Below are positions 24,901 to 37,745 of a DNA stretch of 64,000 bases, piece after piece. Each line of letters opens with the position of its first letter. Position 1 is the stretch's first letter. Position numbers and translations under genes: made by a program. The stretch covers positions 16,035,001 to 16,099,000 of the forward strand of contig CM050659.1 in NCBI GenBank assembly GCA_027574665.1, read 5' to 3'. This stretch comes from Rhynochetos jubatus. Lineage: Eukaryota > Chordata > Aves > Eurypygiformes > Rhynochetidae. The notes beneath the pieces were generated by a model that had not been told where the DNA came from, made no database searches, and was given only the letters and a program-made list of their open reading frames with translations.

Positions 24901-27900
24901 ACCACAGGTCAGGCTGACAGCAAGGACAAGCAGTCAGGAAGGGTTTGACACCAGCGCTTAGCAGTGGGTTTTGTTTCTGGGGAATACAATCTTGATAATA
25001 TTGTATGTTAGTCCATATGCCTCAGGTTTTCATAGAATCACAGAATGGTTTGGGCTGGAAGGGACCTTAAAGATCACCCAGCTCCAACCCCCCTGCCATG
25101 GGCAGGGACACCCTCCACTAGACCAGGTTGCTCCAATCCTCATCCAGCCTGGCCTTGGACACTTCCAGGGATGGGGCATCCACAGCTTCTTTGGGCAACT
25201 GTTCCAGTGCCTCCCCACCCTCTCTGGGAAGAATTTCTTCCTGATGTCCAATCTAAATCTCCCTGCTTTCAATTTAAACTCATTACCCCTTGTCTTGTCA
25301 CCACCTGCCCTCATAAAAAGTGTCCCCCCAGCTTTCTTATAGCACCTTCCAGTACCTGAAGGGGCTATAAGTCCCCCTGAAGCCTTCTCTTCTCCAGGCT
25401 GAACACCCCCAATTCTCTCAGCCTGTCCCCGTAGCAGAGGTGCTCTAGCCCTCTGACCATCTTAGTGGCCTCCTCTGGACTCACTCAGTCGATATCCTTC
25501 TGATGTTGGGGGCGCCAGAGCTGGATGCAGACTCCAGGTGTGGGTCTCACCAGAGCTGAGTAGAGGGGGAGAATCTCCTCTTGACCTGCTGGCCACGCTT
25601 CTCTGGATACAGCCCAGGATACGGTTGGCTTTCTGGGCTGCCAGTGCACACTGCCAGCTCATGTTCAGCTTCTCATCCACCAGTACCCCCAGGTCCTTCT
25701 CCTCAGGGCTGCTCTCGATCCATTCTCCGCCCAGCCTGTCCTTGTGCTTGGGATTGCCCTGACCCAGGTGCAGGACCTTACACTTGGCCTTGTTGAACTC
25801 CATGTGATTGGCACAGGCCCACCTCTCCAGCCTGTCCCGGTCCCTCTGGATGGCATCCCTTTCTTCCGGCATGTCGACTACACCACACCACACAGCTTGG
25901 TGTCATCAGCAAACTTGATGAGGGTACACTCGATCCCACCGTCCACATTGCTGACAAAGGTGTTGAACAGCGCTAGTCCCAATACTGGCCCCTGAGGAAC
26001 GCTGCTTGTCACTGGTCTCCACTCAGACATGGAACCATTGACCTCAACTCTTTAAGTGTGATCATCCAGCCAGTTCTTCATCCACTGAGTGCCCCATCCA
26101 TCACATCTGTGGCTCTCCAGTTTATAGACAAGGATGTTATGCGGGATAGCATCAAACGCTTTGCAGAAGTCCAGGTAGATGACACTGGTTGCTCTTCCTT
26201 TATCCACCAAGATCATGACCCCATTATAGAAGGCCACCAGGTTTTTCAGGCATGATCTGCCCTTGGTGAAGCCATGTTGGCTGTCACCAATCACCTCCTC
26301 ATTCTCCATGTGCCTTAACGTAGTTACCAGGAGGATCGGCTCCATGGTCTTGCCAGGCACAGATGTGAGACTGGCTGTTGTTCCCTTTTTAAAGATGGGG
26401 GTTATGTTTCCCCTTTTCTGATCAGTGGGAACTTCACCAGACCACCACAACTTCTTGAATATAATGGACAGAAGTTTAACAACCTTATCCGCCAGATCCT
26501 TCAGGAGCTGCAGATGTATTTCATCAGGTCACATGGACTATGTGCATCTTCACGTTCCTTAGGTGCTCCCAAACTGATCCTCTCCAACCATGGGCAGCTT
26601 TCCATTCTCCCACTCTCTGACCTTGCCTTCCGTGACTCGGGGGTATGGCTTAAGCCCTTGCCAGTGAACAATGAGGCAAAAAAAATCATTGAGCACCTCA
26701 GCTTTCTCCACATTCTGGGAAACCAGCTCTCCTGTTTCCTTCTGCAGAGGGCCCACATTCTCCCTGATCTCCCTTTTATCTCTTATGTACCTACAGAAGC
26801 CTTTCTTCTTGCCCTTGATGTCCCTGGCCAGGTTTAATTCTGTCAAGGCTTTCCTTACCAGATCCATGACTTCTTGGACAGTTTCTCTGTAATCCTCCAG
26901 ACTCCCAGTCCCTGCTTCCACCCACTGTAGGCTTCCTTTTTATGTCTCAGTTTCTCCAGGAGCTGCTTGTTCATCCATGCAGGCTTCCTGGTGCTTTTAC
27001 CTGACTTTCTCTTCGTTGGGATGCCTCGCTCCTGAGCTTGGAGGAGAAGATCCCTGAATACTTGCCAGCTTTTTTGGGCCCCTCTTCCCTCCAGGGCTTC
27101 ATCCCATGGAACTCTGCCCATCAATTCCCTGAAGAGGCCAAAGTCTCCTCTCCTGAAGTCCAGGGTAGCGAGCTTGCTGCGCACCCTCCTCACCTCCTTA
27201 AGGATCTCGGAGTCCGCCACTCCATGGTTGCTGCAGCCAAGGCTGCCCTTGAGCTTCACATTCCCCACTAGCCCCTCTGTGTGGTGAGAACAAGGTACAC
27301 CACGGCACCCTTCCTTGATTCCTGTATGACTTGGAGAAGGAAGTTGTCATTGACACATTCCAGGAACCTCCTGGCTTGCTTGTGGCCTGCCGTATTGTCC
27401 TTCCAATAGATATCAGCGTGGTTGAAATCCCCCATGAGGTGGCCGTGAGGCTGCAGATATGTGTCTGTAGAGGGCCTCATCCACTCGCTCATCCTGGCCA
27501 GGTGGCCTGTAGCAAACTCCTACTACAGTATCCCCTCTCCCTGCTCTCCCTTTAATCCTGACCCCTAAGCTCTCGGTCAGCTCCTCAGCCATCCCCAGGT
27601 GGAGTTCCATGCACTGCTAGAAATATCATTTCCTTACCTATAGACCATATAGGATATTCTGGGTTCTGTTCTATATTTTAAAGGGGTTTTTGCTCGTTTT
27701 TTGGTCTTGAATGAAAGCAGCTGAAGTGGGAGACAGAGCTAATATCTGTAGTGGCAGATACGAGCGATGCAAAAGCTGCTTCAGACCTGACTGGAAACAC
27801 TACCTCAGCAAGGACCATTGTTTTGAGGGTTGGCTTGTGATTTCCAGTTTGTTTTGTGGGAATTCAAACCGGGGCTAGAGTAGATCTGCTTCTGGAAAGT

Positions 27901-30900
27901 TTGTATTTTTGGGTTATGTTCCATTTGAGTTTATAGTGCCCCACCAATCACACAGCAGGTGGTGGGAACTGGCATCAGTGACCGGAAGCTAAGGGAAAGT
28001 GTTAACACTTGTTGACTCTTCTTACAGAAAACAAGCAAACGGAGCCGGTATTCAGAGGTACCTCGATAATCTCTTGGACTCCGTGGGGCTCCACCTCTAT
28101 GACAGGTGTGTGCGTGGACATACATGTGTATCTAGTTATATGTATAGTTTGCGTATGCACAGTACATCTAGAGCATATATGCTACACAGTGTCTATCTAG
28201 TGTGTGTATACAGCACTACATATACTCTATGGTAGTGTATATATAGTACTCCTTTCTCAAGTTTGCTTATTTTCACTGCCTTGTAAAGGTGCTGGAGACA
28301 TTCTCTTTTGACCACACAGCTGTAATCCCAGATCTCCTGGTGCTAAAATGGGGATTGGAAACGCACTGTGAGCCTTTCACTCCTGTCTCTTTTGCAGATC
28401 TGCCCATAACAGTAGTGACATCCAAGAATGATGTGGGCTATCCAGAAAAGAATTCTACAACTTCAAGTAAGTGGAGTGCAAAACAAAGCTAAGAACAAGA
28501 TTCAGGACCAAACTGGCCGCCCAGTAGGCAGTACCTTCAGCCTCAAAATTAGTGTTCTGCCTTTTGACTGCAAGTTGTATTAATGGCTGTCCTCAAGGAA
28601 CCTAGATGATTCATGCTGAGTCTTTTAAAGCCTCTGGATGCTTCTATGGGAAAAAAGAGTAGTTGCTGTGTTCCCAAACAGTAGCCCGTTTTGATCTTTT
28701 CTTTGAGTGTCAAAGCTGGGAAAGCAGAAGAGCCTCAGTGCACAACTCACGCAGATCTTCTACACCCTTTCTAGCTTTGCAGTGTCGTGGTGGGTTTAAG
28801 CATGTTCCAAATACAACTGAACGGTATCCTCGAATGAAAAGCCGAGCCTCTTTATTTTGTGACATCTATTAAGAGACTCTGCCAGCCGTCCTTATGGCTG
28901 CAAGTCTCTCGGTGAGATGTCTGCACAGCAAGTCTGGCTGGCTCACACAATTGCACCCATCCAGAGCCACGTAGGCAGGATGCTGTTAGGGTGGGGACGA
29001 GCAGGGCTGGGCACATGCAGTACAACCCTGTATGCCCATGGCAGGGCTGGCTGCTGTTGTCCTCAGGAAGGTGGTCAGCATCATCTAACTGCTACTGCGA
29101 CGTGGGAAGGCTTCTTTGTTTGAGTCTTCTGCTGTGTTGTTCTAGATTTCCAGAGGACTCACCTGTCCCTGTACCTGATCATCCTGATTGCTGTGGTTTG
29201 CAGTGCTGTGGTCTTCATTATCGTCTTTGTTATCATATGCATCAGAAAGCCCAAAGACAGTGAGTAGCTGGAAAACTTGGAGGTGGTGTGCACGCCCAGC
29301 TTGGTTTTACCTTCGGGGGTTTTTGGGGACGTGTCTGGTACTGTGCTCACGGCTACTAGTAGTAGCTCTGGCACCTGCATCATACAGGCAGTTGATCAAA
29401 ACATGCATGGATCAAAATAGGTGGTGGAAGATCGAAAGAGGTAGAGAAGCCCCTTTTCCTCCAGGAAAACCAGTTGCAGAAGTCAGGGAGGGTCTGCCAG
29501 GCACCAGCTCAGTGGGCAGCCATCGTCCTGGTGCTCTTGAGCCGCTCTGCAGCCCCAGCTGCTGACTGCACCGCAAGGCTGGGCCGGCACAGGGGCGAAG
29601 TTGCCTCTGCAGCACCTCTCTCCATGGGGATCCCGGGGTGGATCTCAGTCTCTGCCCACCTCAGGCCATCCTGCGGTACTTGGCTCCTTGGCCGTGCTGT
29701 CCTTCACTCTGCTGCCATTGCATGGGGACGGCTGTTTCCCTCTGGTGCTCACAGACATGCTGTGGCTCTCAAACTTACCTGCTGCACAGAGTTTCTTGAT
29801 CAGATATTTTAAGGTATCTGGTATCAAGTTAACCTTGTTCTGCTACTTTAAAATACCTGTTTGCACCAGCTGCTGTTTAATATTTCCCTTAGTTAGTACC
29901 TGGAGGAAAAGAGTTCATCGTTAATTCTCCCTGTACAACATGAATTCATTTCCTTTCTAGTCATCAGACGTGGGATATACTCACTGAACGCTTCTGTCTT
30001 CTCTGCACTAATACCAGACAACTTCTGACCAATGCTCTCTTGGAGTTCCTGTTCTCATTAACAGCACCCAGCAATGAACAGAGAACAATTGGGGTTTGGG
30101 GTTGGGTTCTTTTAGTACTGATGGCCATCATTTTCTCCTTGTCCCTTTGTTCTTTAATTACCTTTCTACAACTCTGTGCTACCAATTAATAATTGTTCTC
30201 AAATACTCCTTTTGCCTTTTTTTTTTTTTGAGGCATCCAGAATAACCCCTTTCTAATTTGTTCTTTACTGAACTTCTAATGAACAGGAAAATCATGGGAA
30301 CTGGAGACTTCTAGTTTCTAAACTTAACTTTACCTTTGACCTTGGACCAGTTATTTTGACCCAGTTGTGCTACAGCTGGGATATGGGTTGTTTTTCATTT
30401 TCTTGGACTGAATCCTGGAAACAGGAGTCATCAACCACCTAATGCGATCTCTAAGATTCCTATTTTTATTCTGTCTTCAGATGTTGCTTTTTTATATCAA
30501 GAAGAATCATAACAGAATTTCTTTTTTGATAATATAAATACAAATAATTGACACACATTTCTGATTATTCTTTTCCAGCTCAAGTCTATGAAGTAAAATT
30601 GTGAGTATAACCCTTTATCTAAAATATTGATGAGTCTTTGGGGACTGTATCAGAGCAGAAAAAAAAAAAAAAAAGGCTGCTACTTAGCTGCCAAGATGAA
30701 AAGCCTCTTAAGCAGTATGGATGACAAGGTACAAAATTAGCTCAGTATTATGTTGTACTGATAATCTGTGGGCTTTCCACATCAACCCATATTTTAGGAA
30801 GAAAGATCTTTTCCTTTGCAGTATTAGAATCATAAAAATGAGTGAGAGCTGCTTATTAATTCCTCAGCCCAATGAGGTCTACTGAAGATCATTGGCAAGG

Positions 30901-31430
30901 ATAATTTCCTAGTGGGTTTTTTTCAAATGCAAGTAACAGGAATTCCCCTTTGAGAGAGCTGAGGCTCACGATGCACAGTTTATATTCTGATTTATCCCTG
31001 AAATATCCTTGGTTGAACTTGAGTTTTTTAATCATAGCTGTGTCAGGAAGTTATGTCTGTTTCTAAACTCCGGTTTCAGCATCCTGATCTACTTGTAACC
31101 TATGAAAGCTAGACTGAAAAGCCTAATAATCCAGTCAAAACATATATACAAAGAGAACCACTCACCTAGACAAAAATTAAAGTGCTGATGACTTGAGTGC
31201 CACGGTAGGACACACCAGCAGTGTTTGCCCAGGTGCTGTGCTTCCCAAGCAGTTTATAAAGCATTTATAAATTTAACATTTGAACCCTAAGCAACGGAAC
31301 AAATGGTGTGGTGGCATTTATTCTCAGGGGAATTACCTTCATTTTAAATATATTAAATATCATAAGCCACATGGTGGATGTGGGCTGCATTCAGTTCACC
31401 ATTTACCATTCCTCCACCACTTTTTTTTAT

Positions 31431-31476
<46 letters not shown>

Positions 31477-31938
31477 TCTGGCAAAGAGCAGTTGTCTGGT
31501 TGCGCCACTCCAAGAAATGGTAGTATTCCTTGTGTTGCTGGCATACCTTTTGCTGCCTCTGAAATTCTCCCCGGATTGGAGGCAATGCTGCTATAATGTC
31601 CAAAGTTCTCCTGCCAGTACCATAACCCAATGGTCCAGGGTTTGAATCAGACCACAATCTCGCTCAAAATCTTGATGGTTGGGAGATGATTTGTATACTC
31701 TGGTTGCAGGTCTTCTTTCATACTGTATTTTGATTTCAGCCATAACTCGAGAGCAGCAGCTTCTTCAAAGTGTGAAAGTACAGGTTATTACGAGGAACCC
31801 ATCACCTCCACTGTAAACTGCTATATGACGGAGACCATGAAAAAGGAAAGATCTGAAGAAATAAATACGAAAAAGAATGAATCTGACTGTGTTGGAAACA
31901 TACAGGAATCTGAATACGAAGTAGGCGACACTGTATGA
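21935..31938 (+). CDS. VSIG4: VSIG4/CRIg-like Ig receptor, copy A (9 exons, 414 aa)
   Basis: VSIG4 (CRIg) is the macrophage receptor for C3b/iC3b-coated particles in mammals. Exons: 21935-21989, 22727-23083, 23704-23985, 24839-24907, 28028-28105, 28398-28466, 29146-29259, 30579-30600 and 31740-31938 (TGA). All are GT/AG with matching phases and total 1,245 nt. Signal peptide: residues 1-18. Ig-V: about 19-137, with cysteines in LPCVY and TYTCQV and the GDVSL motif seen in human VSIG4. Ig-C2: about 138-231, with [14 protein letters not shown] and KYYCEAEN; human VSIG4 has the same GSPPISY. Ser/Thr-rich stalk: 232-309, in three exons. Membrane span: about 310-336, followed by RKPK. The tail holds QVYEVK, YYEEP and SEYEV. 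Human VSIG4 has a much shorter tail containing HVYEAA, so the long tail is distinctive. Exons 1-6 end in phase 1, so skipping the C2 exon would stay in frame. Confidence 0.92.
23547..23997 (+). repeat. Near-identical tract around the C2 exon, copy A side
   Basis: This 451-bp segment (the end of intron 2, C2 exon 23704-23985 and the first 12 bp of intron 3) aligns with 41,289-41,733. By eye there are about 11 substitutions and one 6-bp indel. Similarity stops sharply on both sides, although the paralogous genes continue. Confidence 0.88.
25030..27616 (-). mobile_element. Long 5'-truncated CR1 LINE (about 2.6 kb) in VSIG4-A intron 4
   Basis: The 3' terminus (TCATAGAATCACAGAATGG) is at 25,030, and the element reads on the minus strand up to about 27,616. 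Decayed minus-strand frames follow the order of CR1 ORF2. The endonuclease C-terminus comes first (a [12 protein letters not shown] phrase within 27268-27492, and CYRPPGQDE upstream). The linker follows (26559-27268). Reverse transcriptase comes next ([14 protein letters not shown] and [14 protein letters not shown] within 26052-26450). The C-terminal part is [15 protein letters not shown] and [14 protein letters not shown] (25462-25893). Frameshifts and stops separate these pieces, so it is inactive. The catalytic FADD-type box is not in an intact frame. It lies wholly inside an intron, antisense to VSIG4. Confidence 0.95.
30659..30674. repeat. Poly-A tract in VSIG4-A intron 8
   Basis: Sixteen consecutive A residues, with no recognisable retroelement body attached. 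Confidence 0.85.
31435..31472. repeat. (TA)n microsatellite in VSIG4-A intron 8
   Basis: A pure AT dinucleotide array of about 36 bp, preceded by a T8 run. It lies about 270 bp upstream of the last VSIG4-A exon. Confidence 0.95.
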
Positions 31939-33149
31939 GAACCCACAGTGCTCTACAGCTAGCAGTCCTGAAGAGTACCTTCAACCAGGCAAAATTTATC
32001 TTTCAATTCACCTTTGCCTCTGAAAAATAGGTTGGACAAGCAGTTTTTGCTCCTTCACGATTTGTGGAGCCTTAACAATGTCTGCAGTGAAAATGCAAAC
32101 CTCTTTATGAACTTCAGTTACAGACTGCTGTATAGATCCTCTGATTTTGCTCCCTTAGTTCCCTTCCAGCCCCTCTGCAGAAGAAAGCCCTCTGAAAGCT
32201 AGGCTGCCAAGAGCCCTGTGCTTACTGCTTTCCATGACCAAAAGAATCTGTGTTCATAGCCTTGTGTGGTGGGAGTAGAACCAGCACCAAGGGCTGCCCA
32301 TCACCTTTGGGTAAGAGGTGGAAAATGAGACTGGCCATGGAATCAGCGTTCCTTCTCCCATCCACCTGAAGTGCTGCGTAGGTGGCAGAATGTCCTTTTA
32401 AATGTGAGATAGCCCTTAAAGAAACACTGAAAATGGATTAAAGCCAGGATAAACCCAAGAACCTTACCACACTAGGAGCAGCAGCATAAAAAGAAATATC
32501 CCATGCACCCATCATGCTGTGCTCAATACGCCTCTCGGCAGCACTGGACAGCCAAAGGACTCTGATACTGCTACAAGGCACATTCTTTCCAAGTTCGCCT
32601 CCTCCATTCTCTCTTGTAATGCATGTTTAATATTTGAAAGTAATTAGATACTTTTATGTAACTTTGTGGATAGGATTGTTTACACATGTCTAAATTATTT
32701 TAAGTATTTTTGTACGACCAGCTCGTCTTTACGATGCCAGCAAGCAATCACAATTACAGCTCCTCAGTAGATACTCACAAAGTACTTTTCTCCAGACTTA
32801 GAAAGCCCAAAGGACAGGTAGGGAGCTGCAAAGCTTTGTTATTCATCATTTCTCCTACCCTGACTAAATCTATACATGGATACTGCAGAACCTTTCCATG
32901 GAAGAGCCTTTTTATAACTAACGATACCAAGTCTGATTAAAAGCCACGAGGACAGACCAAACAAAACGAGCCATCTGAAGGGCAAGGGGATGTTGGTGAC
33001 ACAGATACAGGATGAGCGGGCCCCCCAGATTTGCTGTTCACACTCTGCAGAGTGCACACACTGCATCTGCAGTTCTCTGCAAGCATCAGCTCAAAATTCA
33101 CCACCATTCTAAAAGAGTATTAGGTGCTTTAGGAAAGGCATTCTCAAAC

Positions 33150-33155
33150 AATAAA
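33150..33155 (+). terminator. Candidate polyadenylation signal for VSIG4 copy A
   Basis: AATAAA lies about 1.2 kb downstream of the stop codon and is followed by a modest GT-containing stretch. No competing canonical signal was noticed between the stop codon and this site. Confidence 0.35.
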
Positions 33156-34412
33156 AACAGGATTGTGATACTGTAAAAACCCAGGGAATGCTTCCACCTT
33201 ATGTATGCGTGTAGGCCTTTCATCTTGAAAGGGTTTAACGGGGCTAGAAAAGTTACTGAGAATGATAATAAAGGACAATCAGTGGTATGAAACCACTTAT
33301 GTGCAAATGCATTACATTTTCTCAGTCTGGAAAAAAGATAAGAAGGAGGCAAAAGGAGAAAAGTGTATTCATCCTGACCAGTGTGGAGGAGATGAATAGG
33401 GACTATTTGTTTACAGTTTCTTTGAGGAGAAAAAGAAGCAGACACGAAGCAGACATGAGCTAAAATTATCTGGTAGTGTTTTTAAAGGGAGAGGAAAAGT
33501 GCTTCTTTTATGCAATGCAGGAGGAAGCGTGGAACACAATGCTATTCACCCAGCGCTATGAAAACGCAAAGTACACAGAGGTCCAATGAGAAATTAGAGA
33601 AACGAAGGATCTAAAAGTTCATCAGAATTCACAAACCACTAGGCACACTTTGCAGGTACTTACTAGTGACCTTACACTTTCTCCCTGAATTTCCTGTACT
33701 GCAGGGTTTATTTCTCTTTGTTAAGAATGTACTTAAAAGTCAAGGGCTGGGAAACCTTGATTTCAGAACGCAAAGGGAACAAACAGCAGCTTTTGTCGGT
33801 GATGATGTCTTGGGAACAAAAATTGTCAACATGTACATGCATCTTATTGCACATGTGGAAGAAGCAAATGAGAATCATTAAACTTCAGGACTGCCAAGTT
33901 AGTAGATTTTGTTATACTTCTCTTCATTTTGCCTATAAAAGTGGGTGTGCGTATGTCCAGGAATTATGCTCCTAGGGGCATATTAGGTCCCTCTGCTTGA
34001 AAGCAGAGGAATTATTGTGAATCTGCTGGAGTTTGGGATATGTTTTGGATGTTGTGTCAAGTGATGTTTGTAGGCTGTAGCCAGCCACGGTTTAGAGAAT
34101 GTGGAAGAGTTGCTGCTAGTCCAATTTGAGGTTCAGAGCTAATGAAATTAGACATTTAGGATGTGAAAGAAAATGAGTTGTATAATGAAGAGTGTAAAAA
34201 GTTGGTGAAGTTGGACAGTCTTTCTTCCTAAGCAGGAAGGTCAGTAGTGGAGGAAAACTGTTGCAATAGTATTGCAAGACACACAGTTATCACTACAAGG
34301 TTTCCAGAAAACAGAAAAATCATGACCGGAGAGTGTGTTAATGTGATGACTAATTGACAGTATTGAAATTTTCTGGGAAACTGTCATGTTTTCCTAATCT
34401 TTCAATTCTAGA

Positions 34413-34624
34413 TCATAGAATCACAGAATGATTTGGGCTGGAAGGGACCTTGAAGATCATCCAGTTCCAACCCCCCTGCCATGGGCAGGGACACCCTCCA
34501 CTAGAGCAGATTGCTCCAAGCCTCCTCCAGCCTGGCCTTGAACACTTCCAGGGATGAGGCATCCACAGCTTCTCTGGGCAACCTCTTCCAGTGCCCCACC
34601 ACCCTCTCTGTGAAGAACTTCTAT
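34413..34624 (-). mobile_element. CR1 LINE 3' fragment between the VSIG4 copies
   Basis: TCATAGAATCACAGAATG, GGGCTGGAAGGGACCTTGAA, CCATGGGCAGGGACACCCTC, CCTGGCCTTGAACACTTCC and the GTGAAGAACTTCT block lie in CR1 order. About 210 bp is kept, in reverse orientation. Confidence 0.94.
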
Positions 34625-34865
34625 GTGTGAGAGAATGGTGGTGTACATGACTCTAGAGGCTCGTACAATCCGCTTCTTTGTGTTGTCCAAAAAGTACTTG
34701 GTAAACCACAGTCTCTGAGTTGGCTATGGCTGGACCAAATAAAAATGTCTCAAGTCTTGCAGCAAAAATTGCCTTTTTTTCTGAGTGCAGATGGTTTAAA
34801 AAAGAGCACTTTAAGACTTCTCTTCTTCAGTTACCTAATTTTTGGTGGTTTGTTCAAAGCTTGCT

Positions 34866-34909
34866 ACATTTTAGCCCCCTTGCAGGCACATTTTAGCCCC
34901 CTTGCAGGC
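34866..34909. repeat. 22-bp perfect tandem duplication
   Basis: The unit ACATTTTAGCCCCCTTGCAG plus GC occurs twice, head to tail, with no mismatch. Confidence 0.9.
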
Positions 34910-37745
34910 TAAAAATCTTATTTCATGAACAGGATAATTGTAGCAAACTTCTTTAGCCTCTGGTAGACTATGTCAAAACATGAGCATGATGCAGGCTCTG
35001 CAGAGCTGGTCCATATGAGTAGCACCTGAGGTCCCATCTGCACTCATCCGTGGGGAAACAGAGACCTTATACTGCTACCTCTAATTAACCTGCATTGTAG
35101 TAGCAGAAATTGCAGAACAGAGTCCTACTGGTTGCTTGGCCTGAGCTGTGATACTTGAAGAGATGATGCTTGAAATTGTCATGCCCAGTATGTGGAAGGA
35201 AGGTGGGTGCCTGAGGGTGGAAAGGCTGCAGGGTGCCTTACCCACCTGGCACTGCAAGGGAGAAAGCAATGGGTTCAGCCCAAAGCAGAGACACTAAAAT
35301 AAATGTACTTCATTATAATAAACCTGATAACTAGCCATAATGTTTGAGATGTTAAAGTATTTTTTTCATGTGTTCACATGCAAAAATATGAGGAATCCCT
35401 CTGGTAAGAAAGAAATGGTCCCACTATGTGACTCAGGGAGGAGAAAACCAGCAGCCACACCTCTGCCCCAGGGAGAGAAAGACGTCATGTACATCATGTT
35501 TGAGGAACTACAACTTTCATGTTTGTTTTAGCTAAATAGTCATTTTTTTATCCTGTATAATTACAGCTTCAGGAAGTCTTGCACATCCGGTTCAGAAATT
35601 AGTCGTATCAGCAGTTTTAGCTTCGGTTATCAGCTTGTTCCAGGGCATGTTCCCTACAATACATCTCCTTTTAAAGTCTTTTGTGTAGGAGATCGTTTAC
35701 TGGGACAAGCTTCTATCACCAGTTATGGGCCAGGGTGTGCAAAAGGTTGGTTTTAAATCATCTCTCTGAAAATGGACTCATATTCATGCTTTCAGTGACG
35801 CTGCTTGGATTCTAACAAGTACTTGTTTGTTTGTTTGCTTGCTTGCTTACTTCTAGGCAGGACTCAAACACAACTAATGGCTTCTTGGTGGCAGAGTGGG
35901 CAGGTGGGGTGCAGGCAGTATGAACTGGTACCACACTGGTAACTTTAGCAAAGATGTCAAGAAGAAAAGGCAGCAAAAAAATCAAGTTTCTACTGCACCA
36001 GCAAGGATATAACTTACAAGAACATCCAGATGGTGCTGCTGCCTCCATTGTTTTCCTTGGCAGGAAGACAGCTGGTGGTAGCTTTTAGTCTGGAGCCTTG
36101 CCTGAATTTGTCACACCAGGTCTTGCTTCACCACGTTCAGCGTTCTGCTCCAGGCTGCCCAGGTTTGCCACGGGCAGGTTTTACTGCAGCAATAAGCAGA
36201 GCTCAGCCGAAATCACATTCAGCAAGCCATCCATGTGTGGACATGCCCCCACCCAAAGACGTCAGTGAGACCTGTACAGTCCTCCTCAGTTTACTGACTC
36301 TGGGGAAAACAAAGGTGGTCTCCAGTTTTCACTGCCCTGTGCAAAGAGGGAGCAAGCCATCATTGGCAAATGGCAGCATTTCCAGAGAAGGGTCAGAGCT
36401 CAGCTGCAATGTAACACTTTAGCTAAGGCAAACAGATATCTGTCATGATGGGACGTAGCTTTCCCTCCCAGCTCAACAGAAAATGCATCCCTGTATTTCA
36501 GACACATCTGCCTCTTGTTCAAAGATACTATTCTCCTGGTGCAGTTGTTAAAACTATATGCTACGGCATGTCTGCTGAATAAATGCCAAAAGCTGCTTTA
36601 GTGAATGACTAAAAGCCTATAACAGACTTCACTAGGACAGTAGATTTGCTTTTATATGTGTTTCTTATCTTCTGAAATTCCTTCTCCTTTCAGTAATAAT
36701 TAGCAGGTACCTATTGGTCCTGCAGGTAACACCTATTGATTACTTTTGGAGGTACTTGTAAAGGTACCCCTACAGAACGTCTCCTGGATTGAAGTCGTAA
36801 GGTACCTCCTTAGAAAACCCTGTGTGTGCTTGCAGAGCATGAATCATGATGACTTTTGCCCATGAACTGGACTGCTGCAGCAGAAATGTGTACCGAGAGA
36901 GTCTGTGATGCTGTGAAAATGAGAGCAGCAGGCAGTGACCATAATACCTCTTCTCTGCACATTTTCTATGCCTAAGTTTCCTGGTCTAAAAGGCTCAGAC
37001 TGTTTGGCAAAGAAATTAAGGCTGGTTGTCTTTCTCACTCGGGTCACAGACTGACTTACTCAGGTGAATGGGATTGCCCTCAGAGGGTCTGTGGCTGCAG
37101 GAATTGGGGAAAACACTAAGGAAATGGAATTGAGCATCACGAGGTTGATCTCTGCTTCATGTTCCTGCATGGTGTCTGGTGAACCAGTGCACTCAGAGCT
37201 GTGCTTTTCCATTCCCAGGTGCCCAGGTTTGACCCCTCATGGTACAGTGGGGATGCTGAGCACTCTGCTCAGCAGCATCATCACACACAAGTCAGAGGGA
37301 ACTGAATTTATGCTTCACAAGCATCCTCAAGTTTGCTTTCCCTTGCCACTGAGTGCTTGACTGTGTAGTCATCATAAACCTTTAAGAGAAGTGAACGTAA
37401 AGATGGAAGAAAAGAAAGCAAGCAAAATAGGAAAAAAAGAAATAAACAAAGAAAAGGAACACAATTGTGAAGAGTCATAAAAAAAGCACTAGTCAGAAAA
37501 GACAAGAGAATGGTAAGAGAAGTGGGTGGGGACAGGGGAGTAGGAAATATCCTTATAGTCTTTGTCCATCCTTTACCCTTCACCTAAGTCAGCAGTGAAA
37601 TGGACTCGTGATATTTCAGAAAGAGGATCCTGGATGACAAAGGACAGAAGAAAGGGAAGTGTTCTTCACTTGTATTCTGGCCCCAGGAGTGGGGGGTCTC
37701 TCACAAAGTGCAGGGAAAGGAGGACAGACCTGCAGTTCTGGGAGA

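Larger units (their letters stand above)
31939..37745. other. VSIG4-A 3' UTR and spacer between the tandem copies
   Basis: No further Ig or tail exons are visible. AATAAA at 33,150-33,155 is a candidate polyadenylation signal for copy A. The spacer holds a CR1 remnant (34,413-34,624), a 22-bp tandem duplication (34,866-34,909) and a TTTG/CTTG tetramer run near 35,821-35,850. The remainder is unique and AT-rich. Confidence 0.55.

Noticed and set aside
25462-27610. Six minus-strand frames that could look like genes
   Set aside because: They are broken parts of CR1 ORF2 (endonuclease and reverse transcriptase), not host genes.
28100-28240. TG/TA-rich stretch considered as a microsatellite
   Set aside because: Too degenerate to call a unit; left as intron 5 low-complexity sequence.
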